From Capitulum mitella (taxonomy: Eukaryota > Arthropoda > Thecostraca > Pollicipedomorpha > Pollicipedidae), in NCBI GenBank assembly GCA_030062745.1, contig CP099840.1, positions 29,763,006 through 29,827,005 of the forward strand: DNA of 64,000 nucleotides, in the 5' to 3' direction. Both the position numbers and the translations under genes were made by a program. Below are positions 11,510-21,529 of this stretch, in pieces; within the stretch, counting starts at the first letter, position 1, and each line of letters opens with the position of its first letter. The notes under the pieces were generated by a model that was not told the origin of the DNA, ran no database searches, and was given only the letters and a program-made list of their open reading frames with translations.

Positions 11510-14368
11510 CACTTATATACCCGCGGATAAGTGTCAGAGGTAAAACAGTTTCCCATTTTCTGCAATTTTGTTTTTTACGTCTCAGGTCATCTGACTGAAA
11601 TATACAAAACCCAAATGCCATTAAAGGCAAGTTTTATATGCTAATGAAACGTGCCTTTCGAAGTCACGTCAAGGATTCTCTCTGTTCCCTGCAAAAACCG
11701 AGCGAATAATAAGCTATAGCTCACAAATCGTCACACGCATTAGACGCTACCGTATGATGCCGCGTTGTGATAATACTGCACATTATCACAAACGAAGTAC
11801 TGTCTGAAGTTAGACAACTAATCATCATAATTACAGTGGGTTGAAGTAAGGTCGCGAAACGCGTCACAACAAGCAAACACTGTAAAACTAAACTAGTGTA
11901 CGTACCATTCATTGGAACGTGCCAAAACGATTCCGGAACGGTAACCCCACATTTGGGTAAGCACGGGGCTGCCAACTTACATGTGGCCGAGCTCGTGCGC
12001 CACCACGAAGGCGCTGCTGAGGCCCTGGTCGCGGTTCAGTGAGCAGCTGCGGCTGCGGTCGCAGACGCCCGACACGGGGGCGTAGCCTGAGGGGCCGCCC
12101 AGGGGGTGGCGGGTCAGCCAGACGGCGCCGTCGCGCGGCTCCGTCAGCCGCGCCGTCCATTGGTTCACGGCGCGCAGAGAGCGCAGCGCCCGGCCGGGCC
12201 GCACCACGGCCGGCCGCCCGGGCCCGGAGCCGTCCAGCAGGTACACCCGGCTGACGGCCAGCCGCAGCCGCGCCCGCAGCGAGCCGTCCTCCAGCACGGC
12301 CGACACCTGCCGGAGCCGGCCGACCGCCGCTGAGCTGAGCTGAGCTGAGCGGGGCTGAGCGGGACTGGGCCGATCTGGGCCAGGCTGGACTGGCTAACTG
12401 CTCAAAATATCGTTTCGAAGGAGGTGAAGTTTAAGTCCACTCTGAAAGATGTTTAGCAGGTGCATTAGCTGCGTGCACCTTGCAGTTATCTCGGCAGCTG
12501 TTTTTCAAGACTGACGGATGCCACAAAACCGGAGCTCATTTTCTGCAGAGAACGGTGTTCAGGCTATGGCCGCGCCGTGTGTGCTCCGAACTCGGGCAGG
12601 GGCAGTTTACAAGTCCAGGCCGCTGAAATGATCGATTCAGCGCTGCGGCATAAGCCGATGTCAACAGCGTGCCCAACACCGGCCACTGAGCAGCGGCCTA
12701 GATTGGGCACTCGGCGTGGCAACGGTGAGTTGCACGAAACACCGCAGGACGCCGCACCAGCGAGTACCAGTTTAATGATGGAGGTCAGTCCAGTCACGCC
12801 ATGTTCGATTGGTGTTTGCTGCTCCTTGACAGAGACTCGGTTAATGTATCAAGTTCGATACGTGATGAAGGTAAATTAAGCTCGGCCCAGCGCTGGTGTT
12901 ATTACCGTGGCTGAAGGTCAGCAAAGGTAACATAATACTGCGATTTCGCCCGCTACGTGGCGTAAAAGACGTGTGGGCGCAGAGGGTTAATGTTGAATGA
13001 GTATCTTATGCCATTCATTACGACTCACAGCGCCTAATTCATTCTCTCACTGACACGACTAGCCTGCCGAAACCAGTCTTGGAGTCATTTATTTCGGGAC
13101 CACCGGAGCCATTTATTGCGCCCTGTGTCGCGTCCGAAAGCGGGGCGTTTCATAACAGACCAGCACTGATACCTGATCACGTGATCCCTCCGCTGACTGA
13201 TGACAAACACCGTAAATGGTCCAAGTCGGTTATGTAACTGTAAATATCTCGGCCTTTCCCGATCTCGTTCAGGAGGTAGAAAGGATTGGAAGAAAGAGAC
13301 GAAGCAAGCTCAACGATTGGTCCGGGGGCGCAAAAATAGGTACAAAAAAGTGTGTTGGTTATAAATGGCACTATACAAAAATTAAAGATGACCGTCGGGT
13401 CTAGAACTCGAAATGGATCTCAGGCCACAACTTACGTGCATGTGCTCTTAACGTCTACTTACAATGTTCAGCATGGTCATGACGTAGTCGAGGACATTCG
13501 AGGACCCGTGGAAATCGACAACGGAGCTGTCGGCGACGACGACCAGCTCCAGCCAGCGCTGACGGGCCTGCTGGTCGGCGTCGGCCGGTGGCATTCGGTA
13601 CGCTGCGGGGGTGAGATGACGTCTTAAGCCCCAGCCAAAGCGTCTGTACAGCGGCGTCCCTCGCGTCGGAGGACGTCCCCGCGGAGAGGTGTACCAACGT
13701 GATGTGCCAGCTGTCGGTACAGACCGCCCCTCTCAGGAGCGCAGCTACTCTAAGCGCCACGTGCATTGCTCTTTCCACAGACGCTGCAAAGGAAGCGCGA
13801 CCCTGAAGGTGCTGAAGGCCCTGACGGCCCCGGCAGACTCACCATCGGCCCGAGACCGGCTCGCCGACGGAAACCACTCGTCCCCGACCAGAATGCCGGG
13901 GTCGGCCGGCAGCCGGGCGCGGAGCGGCAGATCCGGTCGGCGACTGATCAGCGAGCGGCGCTGCCTGTGGCGGCGCGTCAGACCGGCCACGTCCAGCGGG
14001 GTGAGCAGGTGGCGGCCGCGCGCCGCGGCGCCGGCCGCCGGCGCCACGGAAAAGACCCGGGACCGCGCCGCCAGCACGCCGGCCACGCCGCGGCAGAGAG
14101 AGAGAGCCGCCCAGCCGCCGGCGGCGCCCAGCACGCGGCCGCGGTACTGGCAGGGCGCTGCTCGCGCCGTCCGATTCCCGCCCGCCGTCAGCCACGTGGC
14201 ACGTGCCGCCAGCGGCGCCGGCGAAGCGCGCACGGTCCACGTGTCGTGGCGGGTGCGGATCCGCACGAGGACGTCGCCGCCGGGGAGCCGCGCGACCTGC
14301 GGCTTCACGATCAGGCCTGCGCAGCTCGCCGCCGCCAGGCACACGAGCAGCACGCCGCGGGATGTCAT
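4443..14368 (-). CDS. ADAMTS metalloprotease, ADAMTS2/3/14-like, short form (gene span)
   Basis: A complete 13-exon gene. The exons sum to 2,319 nt, in phase, giving 772 residues. Domain order: signal peptide (1-18), a short prodomain with a furin site RQRR at 135-138, a reprolysin catalytic domain with HELGH and a third histidine (H326, E327, H330, H336) and Met-turn VMAP, a disintegrin-like domain (about 383-463), one thrombospondin type-1 repeat (about 483-531), a cysteine-rich domain, and a spacer containing LGARH. The text matches the ADAMTS2/3/14 group best: SGYAPV, SSAFVVAHE, GSVMAP, PLDGT. That group has ETGH where this has ELGH. ADAMTS enzymes are secreted zinc proteases of extracellular matrix; this group trims procollagens in vertebrates. 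Here a stop follows the spacer, so the C-terminal TSP1 repeats and PLAC domain are absent. Substrate is unknown. Confidence 0.92.
5197..5285 (-). CDS. ADAMTS exon 12: spacer domain
   Basis: The acceptor GATCTCCAG joins in phase 1. The 29 codons include GAVFTYAMEG and TTPGPL, matching GVEWEYRDEDG and QTMGPL of ADAMTS2. The donor is TTCAG|GTAACT, phase 0. Confidence 0.88.
5801..5956 (-). CDS. ADAMTS exon 11: spacer domain
   Basis: The acceptor TTTCTGCCGGCAG joins in phase 1. The exon encodes VASLPLGARHVTV, HRLAIFDRG and RYLING, matching IPAGARH, LAVKN and KFILN of the ADAMTS spacer. The donor is GACG|GTGAGT, phase 1. Confidence 0.9.
5953..6455. repeat. ~70 bp tandem repeat over the ADAMTS exon 11 acceptor
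   Basis: Roughly seven diverged units share CTGCCGGCAGAAAATCGTCA, ACAGACACAAGGTGACAG and CCGGCC. On the minus strand each good unit reads as a pyrimidine-rich stretch ending TGCCGGCAG, a ready-made splice acceptor. The unit nearest the exon holds the real acceptor of exon 11. Confidence 0.85.
6536..6677 (-). CDS. ADAMTS exon 10: cysteine-rich domain, second half
   Basis: The pyrimidine-rich acceptor CGCCTCCCTCAG joins in phase 0. The exon reads GSCRELGCDG, then DRCGGCGPAG, matching GDCRKVGCDG and DKCGVCGG. The donor is ACGC|GTGAGC, phase 1. The other frames through this interval are open but encode no conserved cysteines. Confidence 0.88.
7649..7767 (-). CDS. ADAMTS exon 9: cysteine-rich domain
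   Basis: The acceptor GATCGTTTCAG joins in phase 1. The exon encodes LPCHHWCMDTLSG, then DGIPCDG and SVCVQ, matching CHLYC, DGTRC and SLCVR of ADAMTS2. The donor is TTCAG|GTAAAC, phase 0. The 39-codon exon lies between low-complexity intron sequence and was found only by motif. Confidence 0.88.
8123..8259 (-). CDS. ADAMTS exon 8: end of TSP1 and start of cysteine-rich domain
   Basis: The acceptor GGTGCCAG joins in phase 2. The exon reads SCRGSADQLQACSDQTSC, the second half of the TSP1 repeat, then a segment ending WQPVEPDEN. TSP1 is a few residues shorter than in ADAMTS2. The donor is AAACG|GTAACG, phase 1. Confidence 0.85.
8935..9077 (-). CDS. ADAMTS exon 7: end of disintegrin domain and TSP1
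   Basis: The acceptor GTCGCCGCAG joins in phase 0. The exon encodes WCVGGQC and then WADWGPWGACSSTCGAG, the tryptophan and CSxTCG signature of a thrombospondin type-1 repeat. The donor is ACCAG|GTGACC, phase 2. The acceptor region is partly duplicated at 9121. Confidence 0.92.
9071..9345. repeat. Diverged direct repeats over the ADAMTS exon 7 acceptor
   Basis: The segment beginning CRCACCACTGC at 9071 recurs at 9121. A related copy at about 9305-9345 shares GCCAGCAGG and CTTCAGATTA. The first copy carries the real exon 7 acceptor; the copy at 9121 again reads CAG followed by TGGTGTG on the minus strand. Confidence 0.65.
9751..9880 (-). CDS. ADAMTS exon 6: disintegrin-like domain
   Basis: The acceptor GGTTGCAG|GTACCG gives YRPC, then SPCRKLWCSP and PPLDGTACG. 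These align with the cysteine spacing of ADAMTS2 (DPCKQLWCS, PPLDGTMC). A closer AG downstream would drop one conserved cysteine, so this acceptor is preferred. The donor is AACAAG|GTCAGG, phase 0. The acceptor lies in a ~70 bp tandem repeat. Confidence 0.88.
9868..10050. repeat. ~70 bp tandem repeat over the ADAMTS exon 6 acceptor
   Basis: Units start near 9869, 9941 and 10009, each beginning CACGGRCGG and sharing GGTCAGGGGT near the end. The first unit contains the last bases of the exon 6 splice acceptor and the exon start. The third unit is partial. Confidence 0.75.
10723..10836 (-). CDS. ADAMTS exon 5: catalytic-disintegrin linker
   Basis: The acceptor GTTTCCGCAG joins in phase 2. The exon encodes WRCLDNEPP, then LREQCLLEFGP, matching the NEQCRFDFG segment that opens the disintegrin-like domain. 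It ends CCCAA|GTAAGG, phase 2. Confidence 0.88.
11074..11226 (-). CDS. ADAMTS exon 4: third zinc histidine and Met-turn
   Basis: The acceptor TTTGCAG completes the split methionine codon. The exon reads LGLTHDGSL, supplying the third zinc histidine, then GSVMAP (Met-turn) and WSNCS. The donor is CTGAG|GTTCGT, phase 2. The join is supported by family spacing: the next cysteine falls where ADAMTS2 has DCLLDDP. Confidence 0.9.
11424..11515. repeat. (TA)n microsatellite
   Basis: Interrupted TA runs in an intergenic-like part of the ADAMTS intron 3. Confidence 0.95.
11981..12306 (-). CDS. ADAMTS exon 3: catalytic domain with HELGH
   Basis: The acceptor CTCCGGCAG joins in phase 0. The exon includes SGYAPVSGVC, SCSLNRDQG and SSAFVVAHELGH, the zinc-binding helix with its catalytic glutamate. 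It ends CACAT|GTAAGT, phase 2. CTCAG pentamers lie just upstream in the intron (plus strand near 12331-12350). Confidence 0.93.
13463..13602 (-). CDS. ADAMTS exon 2: start of catalytic domain
   Basis: The acceptor CCCCCGCAG joins in phase 1. The exon encodes RWLELVVVADSSVVDFHG followed by a tail ending in MTMLNI, which matches the first strand and helix of the reprolysin fold. The donor is ATT|GTAAGT, phase 0. Confidence 0.9.
13843..14368 (-). CDS. ADAMTS exon 1: signal peptide and prodomain
   Basis: The ATG at 14368 opens a hydrophobic leader (MTSRGVLLVCLAAASC). The prodomain follows, with CQYRG and ALSLC cysteines typical of the M12B propeptide, an N-glycosylation site NRT at 65-67 and the furin site RQRR at 135-138. 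The exon ends GATG|GTGAGT, phase 1. The prodomain is shorter than in vertebrate ADAMTS2, so an upstream start cannot be fully excluded, but the leader supports this one. Confidence 0.85.
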
Positions 14369-15194
14369 GCCGGGGTGGGCGCTCGCCGTGGACTCGCTGC
14401 GACACTAGTGACGGGGCGGCGACGATCAGTGCGCAGAGCGCCGCGGCCCACTGTCCTCAATAGTTCTTGCTGAGACGACCCGGCTTGACGCGAAACAGGA
14501 AACTGGGGCACCGGGACGGGAAGCGGGAGATGCTGCAATGCGACGATGCAAAAACAAGCGACCGTCCTCATATGCATGGCGCCGCAGAGCTCCAGTGGAA
14601 CAGAACGTAACAACGTGAGGGAGCACTGGAACAGTGCGGCTCGACGCCTTAGCGCTGATACGGACCCAAAAGCTCCTTTATAAAAACTGGAGGATTTCAT
14701 GCAGCATGCAGCATGCTGCTTACGACGGTCGCTAAATAGGACGGACATCGAGGTTTTTACGGCGCTTTTTCCTGTGCAACATCCAGACATGTTAGCTGCT
14801 TGGCCCTGGGACTCGCGCCCGACCGTTCCCTTGGAGCAGCCTTTGTGCGTATTACCTACACCTGGGAAAACTGTGAATTAATTTCCTGGTTGAGACCTGC
14901 GGCTATACAGTCGAGGACACTGGGACACGTGCTGCTTCCGATATTCGGCCAGTCCATTACAATGCAGCGTTTGTCGAGTGCGTGATAGTGCGACGCCACT
15001 CGGATTTCGTTCTGCACGCAAGGAAAGCACGCACTAAGCAATGAGCTCCGCGAAGTCGCGGGACAATCAGCAAGGAAAGCCCTGGCTGCCCATTTCAGAA
15101 ATGCGTGTCGGCATGCAGGGGTGTCGATTTCTGTAAATGGTTGGAAAGCCGAGCCGAGGGCCCGATACCCTAGCCTCCTCCCAAATGCTGGTCT
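14369..15194. other. Region upstream of ADAMTS, no gene seen
   Basis: This holds the likely ADAMTS promoter and 5' leader, GC-rich to about 14500. No TATA box or start signal can be pinned down by eye. The rest contains nothing recognised. Confidence 0.5.
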
Positions 15195-15198
15195 TTAA

Positions 15199-16436
15199 CC
15201 CGCGCACGACCGTCGGTCCGTCCCGAACATCGGCGACTGGGGGGGGGGAATTGACTGCCCCCCTCTAACTCACGAACGGTTGGTCGCACGATAAAAAATA
15301 AGCACACCGTTGGAAAGCCTGCGACGAGTAGAGCTCGAAACTGGTCTCATTTTTAGTTTTAGATAATATGTAAGCCAATTTACGCCCTATACATGTTTTC
15401 TTATAGCCGACTGCATGAGACCGAGAAAAGGCCTGAATCCCAAGGGCTGTGACTAATAACGCATAGGTAAAGGCACTAGCGCACAAGTAAATGTCCGCGG
15501 ATGCCGATACACGTCTAATGTCTCCAGATTTGTTCAATATTTACCCCGAAACGTTGAGTTAAAGACACCGTAATTCTCCCGTCAGCCGTCAGTGTGCGCC
15601 GCTGCCGTATGCGGTACCAAATTGACGGTAACTAATTTTAGCGTTCCTGTATTTTCGCAAAAAAGACGATCTATGTCAATTTTATTGATCTTTGTGGTTT
15701 TTGTGATGGTTTCTCATGCTTAAATTTTGGAAAAATTGATTAGTTACCAATCTACAAAGTTGGCGGAACTTTATTCGCGAGAGCCTGTTTATTTGCAAAA
15801 TATGCTACTTTTTCAAACTTTTTGAGGTTCCTGGTATTAATTACGTCTGTGCAAGCTATTTCTGCTATTTTCTACCCATTCTGAGTAATTCATCGCCGAT
15901 TTTTGACGGTGGTACATTTTGGCTCACTACAGTTATTCGTGGCCTGACCTCAGGTCAATGGCTGGAAGTCATTGATACTTTGCCCAATGACGGTAACTAG
16001 ATGTCTGCTTCACTCCACACTAAAAATGTTATGGCATATTCCGTAAATTTCCGAAAAAACGGCGATATGTGTTAAAAATGGGCTTGACCTTAGGTCAATG
16101 ACCCGGAAAATTCCAAAAAAATCTGAGATAGCTGATTTGTTGCGTCTATCACAATCACTAATCCCTGAAAGTATTATTGAGACATCTTGTTTTGCGAAAA
16201 AGTTAGAAGGCGCTAAACTTTTTGGACATAGGTTCGTTTGACCTGACCTAGGTCAGGCAGCTGGCTTGACCTGAGGTCAAAATTTTGACACGAGACATAA
16301 AATTGATGGAGCAAAAGGTACACAAAGTTTCGTGACTCTGTGTTTGTTGGTTCTCTCGCAATCCCAGAAAAACCTCGGGGGGGGCAGTCAACTGCCCCCC
16401 TCCCCCAGTCGGGGAGGGGGGCAGTTGAATTCGGTT
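15199..16436 (+). mobile_element. ~1.2 kb repeat, family 2, copy A
   Basis: This matches 17688-18895 in direct orientation over almost its whole length, for example CTCACGAACGGTTGGTCGCA in both. The left side starts TTAACCCGCGCACGACCG. G-run/C-run pairs lie near both ends. It has no protein-coding frame of note. It carries several TGACCTnAGGTCA palindromes. The right border is less certain than the left. Confidence 0.75.
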
Positions 16437-16527
16437 GAAACGAATTTAGCCCACTTTATTTTGGCCAACGAAAGTTTATAAGTTTTTTCTTACTATGTAT
16501 CAGTTAGAAAACTGGATTTATTCCCAT

Positions 16528-16532
<5 letters not shown>

Positions 16533-16606
<74 letters not shown>
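16533..16606. repeat. (CA)n-(TA)n microsatellite
   Basis: A run of CA dinucleotides passes directly into a TA run, between the two family 2 copies. Confidence 0.95.
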
Positions 16607-16608
<2 letters not shown>

Positions 16609-17687
16609 GGGTGTGGTTTCCTATCCATTTGTGGGTGCCCGGCAGCCACAAAATGGAGATGGGCACCCACAATACGACATGGGCACCAACAGCTGAAAGT
16701 ATTGAATAAATGTTGTAGCCTGGGGCTTATGACGTTAACCACCTAAGTTAGAAACGTTAGACGTTAACCACCTAAATCAGCTTTATCATTAACAATCGGA
16801 ACTTATTTACTCCACTGTCACCCACCAATTGCTTTCCCCACCAGCCTCCAAGTAAAATTATGTCAAGCTGGGTCCCCAAGCAAGGTTCTCCATTCAAGGG
16901 AGTGTATCTACTCAAATCGTGATTTTCAACTCTACTCAAACGATTGAAGAGGACTGTTTTATGAATGGAACCAAAGGCACCATCAGGCACATCGCCAAGA
17001 CTTTCCTCAGGGGGGAGGGGCACATGTCAAATGTTGTCATATACCACTAGCGTATGACGAAGTTTATAGGGAAAAGCAGCAATTTTACGCAACTGACCTC
17101 ATGTTTAACACGTAGGAATACATATCATGTTTGTTTTGCAATATATAGTGTTTTTTGCAACATTTATATGGTCGTTATTCCGCATTCCTGCGAAACCGCT
17201 ACATATCTAGTGTAGACCACTTGGCTCGAAGGGAGGGCATGGCATGGCCTCCATGGCCCCCTTGACTACGTCCCTGGGCACAATTCAGTCTTGCCAACTC
17301 GCTCTCGTTTGCCCATATTTTACTGGGGTAAATAAGCTTGATGTCAGCCCAAGTTTGCTCTATTTACCCCATTATCTTTTCAACGCTAAAATCACCGATA
17401 AAACGTGTTAGCGTACTATTAACCTCTGCGATGTCGAAGCTGACAGCAATTGGCAAACATCGAAAGTACGGTGATCACGGATTCAGGCAAGTACCGCTGT
17501 AGTCCGACGAATTTCCCCCGCAGGTATGCATTACATGAATAGGTCGAAGCACGATTGTTTGTCAAAACGACCATCGCTGCCGTTTATAACTCCGTCTGGC
17601 ATATCAGGGCAGAGTGTTGGGTAAGCATCGGGTGCGTCCAAGGTGGACCTACGTATTTTCCGCTCGCTGACTGGTTCCTTTCTCTAG
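16607..17687. other. Spacer between the two family 2 repeats
   Basis: No gene recognised. A short duplicated motif GACGTTAACCACCTAA occurs near 16731 and 16760. Confidence 0.5.
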
Positions 17688-18895
17688 CCCGCACACGACC
17701 GCCGATCGGCGACGATCACGCCCGACGGGGGAGGGGGAGGCAGTTGGCCGCCCCCTCTAACTCACGAACGGTTGGTCGCACGATAAAAATAAGCACGCTG
17801 TTGGAAAGCTTGTGACGAGTAGAGCTCGAAACTGGTTTCATTTTTAGTTTTAGATAATATGTAAGCAATTTACGCCTTATATATGTTTTCTCATAGCCGA
17901 CTGCATGACACTCAGAAACGGCTTGAATCTCAAGGGCTGTGACTAATAACGCACAGGTACAGGCACCAGCGCACAAGTCAAGGTCCGCGAATGCCGATAC
18001 ACATCTAATTTTTCAGATCTGTTCAATATATGCGCCGAAACGTTGAGGTAAAGACACAGCAATTTTCACGCCGGCTGTCGGCGTGGGCCGGAGCCGTGCT
18101 CAGTAAGAAATTAACGGGAACTAATTTCGGCGTTCCTTTATTTTTGCGAGAAAAACCTATCCATGTAAACTGCATTGATCTTAGTGGTTCTTGTGGTGGT
18201 TTTTCATGCTTAAATTTCGGAAAAATTCATTAGTTACCAATCTAGACAATTGGCGGAGCTTTATTCGCGAGAGCCTGTTTGTTTCCAAAATATGCAATTT
18301 TTGAAACATTTTGAGGTTTCTGGTATTACTTACGTCTGTGCAAGCTAGTTCTGCCATTTTCTACCCATTCTGAGTAATTCATCGCTGATTTTGACTGTGG
18401 TACATTTTGGCTCACAGCGGTCATCGTGATATGATCTCAGGTCAATGGCTGGAAGTCATCAATACTTTGCCCGATGACGGTAACTAGACGTCTGTTTCAC
18501 TCCATACCATACATATATTTCGCCAATTTCCGAAAAAAACGACAACTTGTGTTAAAAATGGGCTTGACCTTAGGTTAATGACCCGGAAAATTCCGAAAAA
18601 TCTGAGATAGCAGATTTGTTGCATCAATCAAATCACCAATCCCTGACAGTATTATTGTGATATCTTGTTTTGCGAAAAAGTTACAGAACGCTAAACTTTT
18701 TTTGACATAGGTCCATTTGACCTGACCTAGGTCAGACATCTGACTTGACCTGAGGTCAAAACTTTGACACAAGGTGTAAAAACAATCAAGCAAAATATAC
18801 GTAAAGTTTTGTGGCTTTGTGTTTGTTTGTTCTCTTGCATTTCCAGAAAAATCTCAGGGGGCGGTCAACTGCCCCCCCCCCCAGTCGGAAGCGGG
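17688..18895 (+). mobile_element. ~1.2 kb repeat, family 2, copy B
   Basis: Direct copy of the element at 15199. The ends are inverted: CCCGCACACGACC on the left and CAGTCGGAAGCGGG on the right. The flanks are CTAG and CTAA, one step from the TTAA beside copy A. It has no transposase frame, so it is probably a non-autonomous DNA element moved by a partner elsewhere. Confidence 0.75.
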
Positions 18896-21529
18896 CTAAT
18901 ATTGTGTTATCGTTAATCGCGTACCGATAGCACTGTCGATAAATACAGTAACTCAAATACGTGAAATATTGATCTAAGGTAACGAAAATGCACCTAAAGC
19001 ACATTGCTGTGGTAATTCATAACCAGTCTTGAATATTCCCCAAAGCGTGTTTTTGGGATACCGAAGAAACCAGATATAATCCCGCGAAGGCACCCATGAT
19101 GTACGTAACATATCTTCTGCAAGTTACCTCCCGTAAGAACCTTTTTAAATTAATTTTTCTGAGCCTGACCAGAAACACCGGCCACGACCACGCCCCATTC
19201 CCCCGATACGCAATGTCTGGATGTCCCCGTATGCGTTTTGGGCACCCACGATCATTAAAAAACAACGCACACCTATGATAGACAGGTAGATAACTAGATA
19301 GACAGAAGTAAGATAGGTAGATGCATCGTTTTAGACGTCATTCCTAACTTTCTGCCTATCTCTTATCTATTGCTGCCGTCCTTTTCGCTGTTATTACTCA
19401 TATACCTGACAAACCGGTAGAAAATAGGGGCCAAACCGACACGGGGGTAATCAGCATTTGGGAAGGCCAGGACCCACTCAGAAAGAATACAGATCGACAC
19501 CCCATTCGACATGGCTCTGCGTGACTGAAAGCGTGTATTCCAGGGCACGCTTTTGGTCCTATGCCTGTTGAGACGACCGGGAGGCGCGAAGGGGCCACAC
19601 AGTTTCCTACCTAATGCCAAGCCTCGCGCATGCTAAAAACACCGTCACCGCTCCGGCGAGGCGCCGCACACCGTTTCCGGTAACGATCTCCGGAGGTCGG
19701 GCCGTGTTCCGCCGGGACGCGATGGGCGGCAGACATGCGGCGGCGCTCCTGTTGGTCGATACAGGCCGTACACGGGCGGCGACACTGGCCTGCTGACCGG
19801 CGGCCGGCAGGCGTCCGGTCTGCTCAGTCAGTTCGCCGATTCCGTCCCAGATTAATGTGACTCATTTACTCTGGCATCGTAAGCTGAATGCGCGTCATAG
19901 AAAGGAGTGAAATATCAGGCGAAAATCGGTTCCAGGGAATATTTGTGGGAACTGAGGCAAACAACCAGTCATTGTTGTTAAATTAAAAGCTGACAGATCG
20001 TTGTGTAACGGGACGTGTTCATGCAACAAAGGGGTGGGGGTGGGGATGGGGTGGAGGGCGGGGGGGGGGCATGCGCCTGCTTTTCGAGGAATTTAACATT
20101 AGCCTTGTGGGAAGTCTTTGGCCGCGCACTTTTCCTGGCTGCCCTTACTTTCCAGAAACGCAGACCCAGGACCTATAAGTACTTCCGATTGGCCGGCGCA
20201 AGCATTAGCTACATTCATTCAGAGGCGATCTGCTACGCATACGTTTCCGTGACCTCACGACACACGGTGTTTAATTGGTCTTGGGCAGCACGCAGCTTTC
20301 AGTGCAATTTGCCAGTCGGGTGGCAGGATATCCGCCAGCCTTGGTATTCCATGTTACGTTTTCTAGAAAGTACAGCACGTCCTCGCAGCACAGATTGTCT
20401 TTCTGTGGGTTCCCGACCCCACCTTTCACGAGTTTTACACGAAATCAATGGCGATATCGCTCACCTCTTAACAAGGCGACTAAACACACCTGCAGGCTCA
20501 TATGATTCGGTTCAATGGTCTCAGCCCACCAGACATTACTATACATAGTGCGTATGTAACCAGGATACTGCATTCGCAAAAACGCCGTTCGGGCGAATTT
20601 TGATTTGTCAAAGGGAGCTGCTCGCGATGACAGGCCGGCAGACCCGGACGGAAAAGGCTGCAGTGCGTACTAATTTATTTCAGACATCAAGGGACACAGT
20701 ATGGATTTACACACTACCGCGTCACTGGACGGCAAACGTGGCGCAGGGCTAGGCGACACAATCGCCGCAAACGCTGCAAGGAACACGACAGGTGCTTTCT
20801 GATCGCTATCACTGCCTGAGTTACTCATCACGGTCACGTGCGTCTGAACCCGTGAATTTAGCGGCCCTCTGGCGGTACAAATCACGGCACCACGAGACCC
20901 AACAGCGGACGTTTGGTACTTCGGACCACATTCTGCACACAGCCATTTCTAACGACGGAAGGCAATCCCCAAACTTCCGATGGCACAAAACAACGGCTGT
21001 ACAATGACCTTGTCGATGAGCATGCCCTTATGAAAAACTGTACATCGGACGGTGGCGATGGCATCCTGATATCACTTGAGCGGCCTACGTTGGGATTTAT
21101 CCTCCCAGAACTCGCGCCGGCTCTCAACTGAGCGCAACGGATAAGATCACGCCGCATGGCGACCAGCCAGCGCTCAGGAAACTCTCGCAACACGACGGCG
21201 GCTCGTTCATTCGTGACACCCGCGCCAGTTTCGCAGTCCGTGCTCGGCGTCACTGGACAGCCGGCCGCCGGCCACGGGTCATCACTCACAGTCCCGAGCA
21301 CAGAGCACAGTTCAAACCTGTCCAAGCCAAGCGCTCACAAAAAGCTGGACACCGATAGGTGAAGATGGTTTCACGGCTCATCTCTCGTAATCTTGTCAAT
21401 CACTTTAGCGCTACGGCAACCTTCCAGATCCTGCACCCAGCATTTCAAATGTGACGACCAAGCAGTTCCCACTTCACGCGACGGGCAAAGAACAGTCTGA
21501 TGAACCCTATCAATGTTTCTCCTCCATGA
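18896..21529. other. Intergenic region, no gene recognised
   Basis: It contains GATA/TAGA-like simple sequence near 19278-19325, a G-rich tract at 20032-20070, and a minus-strand AATAAA (plus TTTATT at 20674-20679) that could end the CEP43 transcript. A 177-codon open frame at 20015-20548 has no family resemblance and is probably chance. Confidence 0.45.

Noticed and set aside
20015-20548. 177-codon plus-strand open frame
   Set aside because: Starts in a G-rich simple tract and resembles no family I know. Likely chance.
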